Below are positions 16,892 through 24,478 of a DNA stretch of 64,000 bases, piece by piece (within the stretch, counting starts at the first letter, position 1; each line of letters opens with the position of its first letter). The notes under the pieces were generated by a model. That model saw only the letters and a program-made list of their open reading frames with translations, made no database searches and was not told the origin of the DNA. The stretch is from the NCBI GenBank assembly GCA_951812305.1, contig CATOSB010000001.1, forward strand, positions 558,001 through 622,000, read 5' to 3'. The translations under genes were made by a program, and so were the position numbers. The stretch is from an uncultured Paracoccaceae bacterium (GTDB lineage Bacteria; Pseudomonadota; Alphaproteobacteria; Rhodobacterales; Rhodobacteraceae).

Positions 16892-17740
16892 ATGAAAATC
16901 GGTTTCTGCATGTTGCTTTGGACGACATCTGTTGGCGAAGAGCACAAAGGCTTGCTGAATGACATAAAGGCGACGGGTTACGACGGGATCGAGGTGCCGG
17001 TATTCGACGGCACACCCGATGACTATGCCGCGGTCGGTAAAATGCTGGACGGGCTGGGGCTCGACCGCACAGCCATTTCGGTCATCCCGACGCCAGAGCA
17101 ACATATCCTCAGCGAGGAACCCGCCGACAGGCAGCGCGGAACAGAATATCTCAAGTGGTTGATCGACTGCGCCACCGCGCTGGGAGCCGAAGGTATCGGT
17201 GGGCCACTGCATCAGGCGCTCGGGCATTTTTCGGGCACCGGCACAACAGAGGCGGAGTTCGAGCGCGCGCGCGAGGTACATCGCGAGGTTGGCGATCATG
17301 CGCAAGCCAACGGGCAAGTCATCGCGCTCGAAGCCATCAACCGGTTTGAAAGCTATTTCGCGAACACCCAGGACGATCTGTGCGCCTACACGCGTTCCCT
17401 TGGGCATCCGGCGATCCAGACGATGTACGATACGTTCCACGCCAATCTGGAAGAACAGGACCCTGTCGCCGCCTTCACCCGCAACGCCGCCGATATCGTG
17501 CATGTCCATATCAGCGAAAATGATCGTGGCGTGCCGGGGCGTGGCCATGTGCCATGGGCAGAGACGTTCAAGGCGATCAAGGCGTCGGGCTATGACCGCT
17601 GGCTGACTATTGAGGCGTTTGGCCGGGGCTTGCCCGAACTCGTCGCCGCCACGCGAGTCTGGCGCGATTTCGCAGAATCCCCAGAGGCGTATTACAAAGA
17701 CGGATATCGCTGCATCCGCGACGGTTGGGACGCCGCATGA
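16892..17740 (+). CDS. D-tagatose/D-psicose 3-epimerase-family ketose epimerase
   Basis: A 282-residue TIM barrel closely resembling D-tagatose 3-epimerase-type enzymes, which epimerise free ketoses at C3. The Mn-binding set is E147 (ALEAINRFE), D180 (MYDTFHANLEE), H206 (HVHISENDRG) and E241 (LTIEAFGRG), with the conserved R212 and the WGYDRW-like end. The start at 16892 begins the family sequence MKIGFCMLLW; the upstream TTG at 16877 is less likely. The SDR gene's ATG overlaps the stop. Family members also include erythrulose/erythrulose-1-phosphate isomerising enzymes, which would fit with DhaK/DhaL upstream (inference). Confidence 0.88.
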   Translation: MKIGFCMLLWTTSVGEEHKGLLNDIKATGYDGIEVPVFDGTPDDYAAVGKMLDGLGLDRTAISVIPTPEQHILSEEPADRQRGTEYLKWLIDCATALGAEGIGGPLHQALGHFSGTGTTEAEFERAREVHREVGDHAQANGQVIALEAINRFESYFANTQDDLCAYTRSLGHPAIQTMYDTFHANLEEQDPVAAFTRNAADIVHVHISENDRGVPGRGHVPWAETFKAIKASGYDRWLTIEAFGRGLPELVAATRVWRDFAESPEAYYKDGYRCIRDGWDAA

Positions 17741-18474
17741 GCGAATTCGAAGGTCAGGTCGCCGTTGTCACCGGTGGCGCACAAGGGATCGGCGGCGCGG
17801 TCGCAGACAGGTTACATGCAGGCGGAGCTTCCGTCGCGGTGTGGGATATGGATTTGGCACTGGCAGAGGAAAAGGCCGTCGCGCTTGGCGGGTCCATCGC
17901 TTTGCAAGTCGATGTATCTGACTGGGCCAGTGTCGCGGCAGCGGCCAAAACTACGCAAGACAAATTCGGGCGGATCGACATCGTGGTAAATTCCGCCGGG
18001 GTGGCCGGGTCAAACGCGACTGTGGCGGATTACGACCCCGATGAATTCGCGCAGATCGTCGCGATCAATCTCAATGGGACATTCCATGTAAACAAGGCCG
18101 TGATTCCAACGATGCGTGCGCAAGGCTATGGTCGCATCGTCAACATCGCCTCTGTTGCCGGAAAGGACGGAAATCCGAATGCCTGCGCCTATTCTGCGTC
18201 CAAGGCGGGCGTGATCGGTTTCACCAAGTCGCTGGGCAAAGAGCTGGCCGACATGGACATCGCGGTCAATTGCGTCACGCCCGCGGCCGCGCGCACCCGG
18301 ATATTTGACCAGATGAGCCAAGAGCACATCGACTATATGCTGTCAAAGATTCCGCGTGGGCGATTTCTGGAATTGGGTGAAGCGGCGGCAATGATCGCCT
18401 GGCTGTGCAGCTGCGAAAACTCTTTCACGACCGCTGGGGTTTTTGACCTTTCCGGAGGCCGCGCCACATATTGA
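17737..18474 (+). CDS. Short-chain dehydrogenase/reductase (SDR)
   Basis: A 245-residue classical SDR. The cofactor loop TGGAQGIGG (12-20), NSAGV (85-89), catalytic S139 (NIAS), Y152 and K156 (YSASK) are all intact. D37 after the second strand suggests NAD(H) rather than NADP(H). The ATG at 17737 overlaps the epimerase stop (ATGA), and a GGAGG ribosome site for the next gene immediately follows the stop. In this context it is a sugar, polyol or keto-sugar-acid dehydrogenase. The 2-keto-3-deoxy-L-fuconate dehydrogenases are one related group, but nothing in the sequence proves that activity. Confidence 0.88.
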   Translation: MSEFEGQVAVVTGGAQGIGGAVADRLHAGGASVAVWDMDLALAEEKAVALGGSIALQVDVSDWASVAAAAKTTQDKFGRIDIVVNSAGVAGSNATVADYDPDEFAQIVAINLNGTFHVNKAVIPTMRAQGYGRIVNIASVAGKDGNPNACAYSASKAGVIGFTKSLGKELADMDIAVNCVTPAAARTRIFDQMSQEHIDYMLSKIPRGRFLELGEAAAMIAWLCSCENSFTTAGVFDLSGGRATY

Positions 18475-18485
18475 TGGAGGCTTTT

Positions 18486-19112
18486 ATGCCCGAATTCGAC
18501 GAAGTCATCACGACCGGCGAACGTATGCGCGAAATCATTCCGCCCTGCACTGGTCTGGCCGAACACAAGGATATTGATCACATCGATGACATGTGCCGCC
18601 GGTTCATCGAAATGGCGCCCTTTCTGTTGATTGCATCGCAGGGTGCTGATGGCAGGCTGGATGTTTCACCCAAAGGTGATCCGGCAGGGTTTGTCGAAGT
18701 GTTGGATCAAAACACTCTCGCCATTCCGGATCGACCGGGCAACAACAGGCTTGACACATTGGAAAATGTTCTCGCCAACCCTGAGTTGTCGCTTATTTTC
18801 TTCATTCCGGGCAAGAGCGACACCTTGCGGATCAGCGGCAAAGGCAAGGTAGTGCGGGACGCCGCGCTCGGTAAGCGTTTGTCAATCAATGGACGCGCGC
18901 CAGAGTTGATCCTGATCGTGACGGTAACCCAGGCTTTCACGCATTGTACCAAGTGTATGGTCCGATCAGGCCTTTGGCGTCCAGACACGTGGCCCGACCT
19001 TGCGGCGGCACCGACACATGCAGAGATTGTCATGGCCCATGCAAAGCCCGCAATGACAAGCAGTGAGATCGAGCAAATCATTGAAGATGACCGCCAGAAC
19101 AACCTGTATTGA
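18486..19112 (+). CDS. Pyridoxamine 5'-phosphate oxidase-family flavin protein
   Basis: A 208-residue split-beta-barrel FMN-binding protein of the PNPOx-like superfamily (MSMEG_1061-like group). Visible landmarks are FLLIASQGADGRLDVSPKGD around 46-65, the usual FMN-barrel opening, and a conserved HCTKCMVRSGLW stretch near 155 with two Cys. The ATG at 18486 follows GGAGG by 5 bases and wins over the two starts upstream. It sits inside a sugar-degradation operon, an odd place for such a protein. Members reduce F420- or flavin-linked substrates or simply bind FMN, so its role here is open. Confidence 0.82.
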   Translation: MPEFDEVITTGERMREIIPPCTGLAEHKDIDHIDDMCRRFIEMAPFLLIASQGADGRLDVSPKGDPAGFVEVLDQNTLAIPDRPGNNRLDTLENVLANPELSLIFFIPGKSDTLRISGKGKVVRDAALGKRLSINGRAPELILIVTVTQAFTHCTKCMVRSGLWRPDTWPDLAAAPTHAEIVMAHAKPAMTSSEIEQIIEDDRQNNLY

Positions 19113-19124
19113 AGGGGCACATCG

Positions 19125-20153
19125 ATGACATTGCGCATGCGAAATTGGGACAGGCACGGCAATGGCGGGCTGACCTTTACCGAACTGGGCTTTGGCACGG
19201 CCCCACTGGGCAATCTCTATCGCGCCATCGGCGACGGTGATGCGGCGGAAATTCTCGACCTCGCCTGGGAAAGCGGCATTCGATACTTCGACACTGCCCC
19301 GCTTTATGGCTACGGCCTGTCTGAGACGCGCCTGAACCGGTTCCTGCGCGGAAAAGACCGCGACAGTTCTGTGCTGTCGACCAAGGTCGGGCGGCTGTTA
19401 TCGGCCACTGCACCCGACGACCGCGACGGTTTGGGCAAATGGTTCGAAGTCCCTGCCAGACGCGAAATTTATGACTATGGCTATGATGGCGTGATGCGGT
19501 CATTGGAGTTCTCATTGGAGCGGCTGGGTGTGGACCGCGTCGATATATTGTTCGCGCATGATCTCGACATCTTCAACCATGGCTCGCAGGCGGTTTTAGA
19601 CGCCAAGCTCAATGAGTTCCTGGACGGTGGTCACAAGGCGCTTGTCGAACTCAGAGAGCAAAAGGTGATCGGGGCGTTCGGAATGGGTGTCAACGAATGG
19701 CAACCTGCCGAATGGCTGGTTGACAACGGTGATCCCGACATCATCCTGCTCGCTGGCCGCTATACGCTGCTGGAACAGGAGGCACTGGATAGTTTCCTGC
19801 CAAAATGCGTTGATCGCGGGGTCGGGATTGTGATCGGGGGCCCTTACAATTCTGGCATTCTGGCAACCGGGCCAAAGGAAGGTGCATATTATAACTATGA
19901 TCCGGCGCCGCCCGAAATTCTCGAACGTGTTGGCCAGATCGAAACGCTGTGCCGAGATCATGATGTGCGGTTGGTCGACGCCGCATTCCAGTTTCCACTA
20001 CTTCACCCAGCGATAGTTTCCGTCGTTCCCGGCGGTCAATCGGCAAAGGAGATGTCCTCTAACTGCAATGCTGCATCAGCTGTGATCCCCCCCGCCCTGT
20101 GGGTTGATTTGAAAGATCGTGGTCTGATGCGCACAGATACCCCGACAGAGTGA
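19125..20153 (+). CDS. Aldo/keto reductase, D-threo-aldose 1-dehydrogenase-like
   Basis: A 342-residue aldo/keto reductase TIM barrel with the catalytic tetrad D56, Y61, K87 and H145 in FDTAPLYGYG, STKVGR and LFAHDLD. The GFGTAPLGN start and PLYGYGLSE motif resemble L-fucose/D-threo-aldose 1-dehydrogenases and pyridoxal 4-dehydrogenase, which oxidise the sugar C1 to a lactone. An amidohydrolase resembling sugar lactonases follows 8 bases later, which supports an aldose-to-aldonate pathway. No dehydratase of the enolase or IlvD/Edd family lies in the window, so the route beyond the aldonate is not visible here. Confidence 0.85.
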   Translation: MTLRMRNWDRHGNGGLTFTELGFGTAPLGNLYRAIGDGDAAEILDLAWESGIRYFDTAPLYGYGLSETRLNRFLRGKDRDSSVLSTKVGRLLSATAPDDRDGLGKWFEVPARREIYDYGYDGVMRSLEFSLERLGVDRVDILFAHDLDIFNHGSQAVLDAKLNEFLDGGHKALVELREQKVIGAFGMGVNEWQPAEWLVDNGDPDIILLAGRYTLLEQEALDSFLPKCVDRGVGIVIGGPYNSGILATGPKEGAYYNYDPAPPEILERVGQIETLCRDHDVRLVDAAFQFPLLHPAIVSVVPGGQSAKEMSSNCNAASAVIPPALWVDLKDRGLMRTDTPTE

Positions 20154-20161
20154 GAGGCAAC

Positions 20162-20998
20162 ATGAAAATTGTCGATGCTCATCAGCATTACTGGAACCCC
20201 TCGCGCGGCGATTACCACTGGATGGAACCGGACAATACCACGCTGGCCCGACCCTATGGGCCAACAGACCTTGAACCAGACCTGCAGGCTTGCGGCGTGT
20301 CGAAAACAGTGCTCGTTCAGGCTGCGGCAACCGTGGCCGAGACCGAGTACCTTTTGGGAATTGCCGATGCGACCCCAAGTGTTGGCGGCGTGGTTGGCTG
20401 GATCGATTTCGAGGACCCCGCCGACAGATCGACGCTAGAGCAATTTGCGAAGCATCCGAAATTCAAGGGGGTCCGTCCGATGATTCAGGACATTCCAGAT
20501 GATGACTGGATGCTGCGGGATGATGTTCAATGGGGGTTTCAGGCCGTCCAGGAACTGGATTTGAGCTTTGACGCGCTGGGATTTCCGCGGCATCTGGCGA
20601 ACTTTCTGGAAATCATGAAGCGCTATCCCAAGATGCGTTGTGTTATTGATCATTGCATGAAACCGAAAATCCGGAATCAAAATGCCGACGCATTTAAGTA
20701 TTGGGCCGACGGCATGACGCGGATCACCGATGAAACCAGCGCCTGTTGCAAGCTCTCTGGTCTTGTGACCGAGGCAAACGAGGATTGGACGATCAACGAG
20801 CTTCGCCCGTATTTCGACCACGTCCTGAATGCTTTCGGTCCGGAACGGGTAATGTGGGGATCAGATTGGCCGGTGTGTCGTATGAGAGCGGAGTACAGCG
20901 AATGGTTTGGTGCAACAAAGGAGCTTTTGGAAGTTTTGCCAGGCTCTGCCGCCGACCAAGTATTTTCCAGAACGGCGACGGAATTTTATCGATTGTGA
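20162..20998 (+). CDS. Amidohydrolase-family sugar lactonase (L-fucono/L-rhamnonolactonase-like)
   Basis: A 278-residue amidohydrolase-2 TIM barrel. Metal and catalytic motifs are DAHQHYWNP (HxH, residues 5-13), VIDHCMKP with the central His, and MWGSDWPVC near the C-terminus with the catalytic Asp. The start at 20162 has a GAGAGG ribosome site; the earlier GTG at 20150 is unlikely. Family members open L-fuconolactone, L-rhamnonolactone or related aldonolactones. The aldo/keto reductase directly upstream would supply the lactone. It is the last gene of this operon; no strong terminator hairpin is visible behind it. Confidence 0.86.
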   Translation: MKIVDAHQHYWNPSRGDYHWMEPDNTTLARPYGPTDLEPDLQACGVSKTVLVQAAATVAETEYLLGIADATPSVGGVVGWIDFEDPADRSTLEQFAKHPKFKGVRPMIQDIPDDDWMLRDDVQWGFQAVQELDLSFDALGFPRHLANFLEIMKRYPKMRCVIDHCMKPKIRNQNADAFKYWADGMTRITDETSACCKLSGLVTEANEDWTINELRPYFDHVLNAFGPERVMWGSDWPVCRMRAEYSEWFGATKELLEVLPGSAADQVFSRTATEFYRL

Positions 20999-21455
20999 TA
21001 TTGACCGGACCAATTTCTGAATGAGTCCAGCAATATATCATCTGCGATTTCTGGATGGCCTTTTGCCAAGCTGACGGAATAGTTGTTGACTATAATGAGC
21101 CCGTTCTGGCTCAATCCATGAATAAATACGCGTTTTATTTTCAGTTTCACCCTGTGATGTTCGCGCAAGCCCATATCGAACCCGAAAAGTCGGCAGCGTA
21201 AAATTGACCTAACCCGACAACATTCCTAACGTCGAAAATTCGTTGAAAATCCTTTACCGGTGCAGTTTGGCCAAGCTGTTGTTCAGACACGGCCATCCGT
21301 TCCAATCCTGTGTGAAAAAAGTTGGAATATGCAGAAATTCACCTGCACGACTCTAAAAGTGGCAATTAAGAACCCAACCTACCAGCACTTCGCGTTGACT
21401 GGTCCAAAGCAGTCATGATGTACGTTGGGATTGTATTTCAGGGGTCGGGACACTT
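20999..21455. other. 457-bp stretch without a recognisable gene
   Basis: Between the lactonase gene and the broken GNAT gene I see no convincing coding frame, tRNA or strong hairpin. A 62-codon minus-strand frame (20986-21174) overlaps the lactonase end and has no recognisable motif or ribosome site. The stretch is more AT-rich than its surroundings. Confidence 0.5.
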
Positions 21456-21629
21456 ATGGCGAGCACCACCATACACGAGACGGATAGACTTTCCTTGCAG
21501 ACGTGGGAATTGCAGGATTTCGACGCGTTTGCGCCGATCGCGCGCGACCCGATGGTGATGCGGTTTATAGCTGACGGAAAGCCATGGCCTGACCGTCGGA
21601 TCGGTTGGTTCATGGGGTTATACCAAGGG

Positions 21630-22699
21630 TTATTCAATCTGACCGACTTTCGCCCAGTTGCGGCTTGCGATGGATGTGATGGTTTGCGGTCTTGCGATGA
21701 GGTTGTTCCAGGCCTCGCACCCCGCGTCGAGAATCGCGTCATATGTGTCGAACGTCCGGTTTGCGAGCCATGTCTGGCGGAGATATTGCCAAATGTTTTC
21801 GGTTGGATTCAGCTCTGGTGATTTGGGCGGCAGAAACATGAGCGACAGGTTTTGCGGGATTTCCAGAGCGGATGTCGTGTGCCAGCCGGCTTGGTCCATG
21901 AGGATGACGGCGTGGGCGCCATCGGAGACAATTTTGCTGATTTCTTCCAGGTGGCGCTGCATCGCATAGGTGTCGGCTGCTGGCATCATGATCGCCGCGC
22001 CGGTGCCGCGTTCGGGGCAGATGGCGCCAAAAAGATACGCATTTTGGTAACGCTGATCGGCGGGCTGGCGGGGCCGTGTGCCCTTGCGTGCCCACTGGCG
22101 GACGCGGGTGTTCTTCTGACCGAGACGCATCTCGTCCTGGAACCAGATTTCGACGGGTTTGTCCGGCGGCACCCCCTGAAGCGTCTCCTTCAGATTGTCG
22201 CCGAAGTTTTTTTGAAATCCTCAATGACCTGCACGTCCTGCCCCGGGTGCTGAGGGCGTGCGCTGATGTGGGAAAAGCCCAGATTGTGCAGAATCTGCCC
22301 CACATGGCGCTCGTGATAGTCGACGCCAAAACGCGCCTTGATCACATTCTTCAAATCGACCCGCCGCCAGCGGACGACACCGTCCTTTTCAGGATCAGGA
22401 CCGGTCTCGACAAGAGCCGCCAGTTCATCCAGTTGCGCATTGTCAAGGCGGGATCGCGAGCCTCCTCGCTGCCGATCCAGCAGCCCCGCTGGACCATCAG
22501 CGTTGAAACGGAGCACCCAGTCCCTGAGCGTTTGCCGGTCCATCCCGCCAATGCGGGCCGCAGCCCCACGCGACATGCCATCGGCGATAGCGGCAAGCGA
22601 CAAAAGCCGTCGGCTCTGCCGGGCATCAGAACTCTCTGCGGCAAGCTTGCGCAGATCATTGGCGGTAAAATCGGCTCGCATCGGTATCCTGGCTGGCAT
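21630..22699 (-). CDS. IS630-family transposase, expressed by -1 frameshift
   Basis: Two overlapping frames encode one transposase. The first (22190-22699) holds the N-terminal helix-turn-helix domain: AIADGMSRGAAARIGG, then WVLRFNADGPAGL. The second (to 21630) holds the DDE catalytic domain: IWFQDEMRLGQ, VILMDQAGWH and SPELNPTENIWQYL supply the two Asp and one Glu. Frame 0 stops at 22190. Slipping back one base on seven A residues (minus strand, 22207-22213) joins FKK to NFGDNLKETLQG in the second frame and gives a full-length protein of about 355 residues. The start at 22699 has an AAGGAG site. All catalytic residues are present, so the element may still be active. Confidence 0.88.
22207..22213 (-). 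other. A7 slippery run for -1 frameshift
   Basis: On the minus strand the codons are TTC AAA AAA ACT. A -1 slip (ribosomal, or transcriptional insertion of one A within the run) gives TTC AAA AAA AAC and continues into the DDE domain. The frame-0 stop comes 18 bases after the run, as is typical of IS frameshift windows. Confidence 0.75.
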
Positions 22700-23188
22700 C
22701 GGTGGTCTCCTTTGCCAATCTTGAATCACCTCAGCACCTCAGGCGGTACCCAAAATCCATAGCTGAGTCATTTTGAAGCACCCTTGGTATTACAGCGTGC
22801 CCATCAGCATAGTCTTGGATATTGCTGTTGGAAATTGGTCGAGAAGCATTCCTCTAAGCTCATCGGGTTTTGCGGCATTGCCCCTGTCTTCAGCCTGGGC
22901 GAAACGGAGATAGGTTGGTGGTTGAAACCATCGCATTGGCACCGGGGATTGGCTTTTGAGGCTGCCAGCTACGTTGAACGCGCGGCATTCGAAAAGCACG
23001 GAATCGAGCGGCTGGTCGCAAGAGCCTATGAGCAAAACAGCGCTTCTGTGCGTCTTATACAAACTTTGGGCATGAATTATGTGCGCGAACTTGAGAGTAA
23101 CGCCATTGGCAAAATCCTGCTCTTCGAAAAAGAAAAACCGTCAACCGAGCAATGATCGGTCCTTTTGCGGGAACGCCTGCTCGCGGTC

Positions 23189-24214
23189 TCAGCCCGGCGG
23201 CTCGCAACCGGGTGCGGGGCCGGTTGTTTTGCGCACCACCAGTTCGGCGGGCACCAATGTAACCGTGGTCGGCATGGATGGATCGTTCATCCGGTCAAGC
23301 ACCACGCGCGCGAGTTTGCGCCCCATCTGGTAGGGGGACACCGCCAGCGTTGTCAGTGAAGGTGTGGCGATCGCGGCATCCTGAACATCGTCGAATCCGA
23401 CAACAGAGATGTCTGCCCCGGGCGTAAGCCCCATTCGGATCATACCAGAGCACGCACCGATGGCCACCATATCGCCGTTGCATATGATCCCTGTCACGTC
23501 CGGATGCGCCGCGTGCAATTCCGAGATTTCAGCCAGCCCGGCCACCTTGTCGTCCGGGCAATTCCAGATCACCGGGTCGGGAAGACCCAGATCGGAAAGC
23601 GCCTTGCGGCAACCCTCGATCCTTTCGACGCGAACGCCGGTACCGGCGGTACCACCAAGATAAGCCATGTGGCGGTGGCCGAGCTCCGCAAGGTATCTCG
23701 TAGCGGTCTCCGCTGCAGCGGCGTTTTCAATTCCAACGTGATCAAAGCGGCCTTTGCCCGAGCGTCGAAGGAACGACACGGTCGGAATGCCATGTGCTTT
23801 CAACAGGTCAAAGGTCTTGTCGTCGGTGTTTTCCGCCGGAACCCACAACAGCCCGCCACGAGATGATCGAATGAAGGCTTCCAGATTGCGGCGCTGTCTT
23901 TCCTTGTCGTCGCGGCTGTCGAGCACGGACACTAGGTAGCCCTCGGCCTCCAGCAAATCAGATACGCCGCTGATGACTTCGGCGTTGAATGGGTTGGCGA
24001 TCTGGTGGACGGCAAATCCAATTTCGCGGTTTTCGCCTGACCGCATTGATGCCGCGCGGCCATCCCGGACATAGTTCATTTTTTTGGCCGCAGCTAATAC
24101 GGTTTTCCGGGTGGATTCGGATATTCGACCGGTCCCGCGCAATACTTGGCTGGCGGTGGCCACAGACACACCGGCGGCCTCTGCCACATCTGCAAGCTTT
24201 GGTTTTTGCTCCAT
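23189..24214 (-). CDS. LacI-family regulator of the mannosylglycerate-type locus
   Basis: A 341-residue LacI/GalR repressor. The N-terminal helix-turn-helix (KLADVAEAAGVSVATASQVLRG, residues 6-27) and hinge MNYVRDGRAASM are followed by a PBP1-like effector domain with the closing motif VVGFDDVQDAAIATPSLTTLAVSP typical of classical LacI proteins. It is divergent from the ABC transporter operon across a 264-bp gap containing two AAACGTT-centred candidate operators. The likely effector is the imported glycoside or its sugar product. Two LacI genes in one window each head an ABC sugar locus. Confidence 0.92.
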   Translation of the reverse strand: MEQKPKLADVAEAAGVSVATASQVLRGTGRISESTRKTVLAAAKKMNYVRDGRAASMRSGENREIGFAVHQIANPFNAEVISGVSDLLEAEGYLVSVLDSRDDKERQRRNLEAFIRSSRGGLLWVPAENTDDKTFDLLKAHGIPTVSFLRRSGKGRFDHVGIENAAAAETATRYLAELGHRHMAYLGGTAGTGVRVERIEGCRKALSDLGLPDPVIWNCPDDKVAGLAEISELHAAHPDVTGIICNGDMVAIGACSGMIRMGLTPGADISVVGFDDVQDAAIATPSLTTLAVSPYQMGRKLARVVLDRMNDPSMPTTVTLVPAELVVRKTTGPAPGCEPPG

Positions 24215-24244
24215 CGTCTTTGCGGACCCTTTGCGCTTCTCAAT

Positions 24245-24346
24245 CCAATATTGGCTGAATGGTCAAAAAAATCAAACGTTTTGGCATTTGTTCAACATCG
24301 GGGCGATTGACCCCTGCCAATAAGGGTTGACAGAAGGTTAAACGTT
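24245..24346. promoter_or_regulatory. Candidate LacI operators and promoter upstream of the second ABC operon
   Basis: CCAATATTGG (24245-24254) is a perfect 10-bp palindrome. AAACGTTT (24274-24281, within CAAACGTTTTG) and AAACGTT (24340-24346) share a CG-centred core and lie 66 bp apart, about six helical turns. A -35-like TTGACA sits at 24327-24332, just before the second copy; a good -10 is not obvious. This layout suits repression, possibly by looping, by the adjacent LacI protein. Confidence 0.45.
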
Positions 24347-24478
24347 ATATCAATATTGCCTGTATAGCACGGTGAGTCGGGTCTGCTTGCAGTCTCGTAA
24401 AAGTGTGACGGGCGGGAGACGCCTTTCAAAGAGAGAGCGGCTGGAACACCAGCCAAAGATTTCAAACTGGAGGAAACA

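Larger units (their letters stand above)
21621..22789 (-). mobile_element. Complete IS630-family insertion sequence (1169 bp)
   Basis: The ends are near-perfect inverted repeats: TACCAAGGGT is shared exactly, and 19 of the first 23 bases match. Both ends are flanked by TTA (21618-21620 and 22790-22792), consistent with the TA target preference of IS630/Tc1-type elements; whether the duplication is TA or TTA is ambiguous. The transposase reads on the minus strand with an internal -1 frameshift. The element splits a GNAT gene. Confidence 0.92.
21456..23155 (+). pseudogene. GNAT N-acetyltransferase gene interrupted by IS630-type element
   Basis: The N-terminal 55 codons (21456-21620, MASTTIHETDRLSLQTW..RRIGWFMGL) and the remaining C-terminal part (22790-23155, LQRAHQHSLGYCCW..IGFCGIAPV..EIGWWL..RGLAFEA) are two halves of one RimJ/RimL-type acetyltransferase. 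They are separated by an insertion sequence. Removing the element with one TTA copy restores a continuous frame (GGG TTA CAG CGT) of about 177 codons, normal for the family. The acetyl-CoA loop region (RGLAFEAASY) lies in the C-terminal half. Neither half should be functional. The clean junctions suggest a recent insertion. Confidence 0.9.

Noticed and set aside
20986..21174. 62-codon minus-strand frame behind the lactonase gene
   Set aside because: Starts without a ribosome site, overlaps the lactonase end and shows no recognisable motif.
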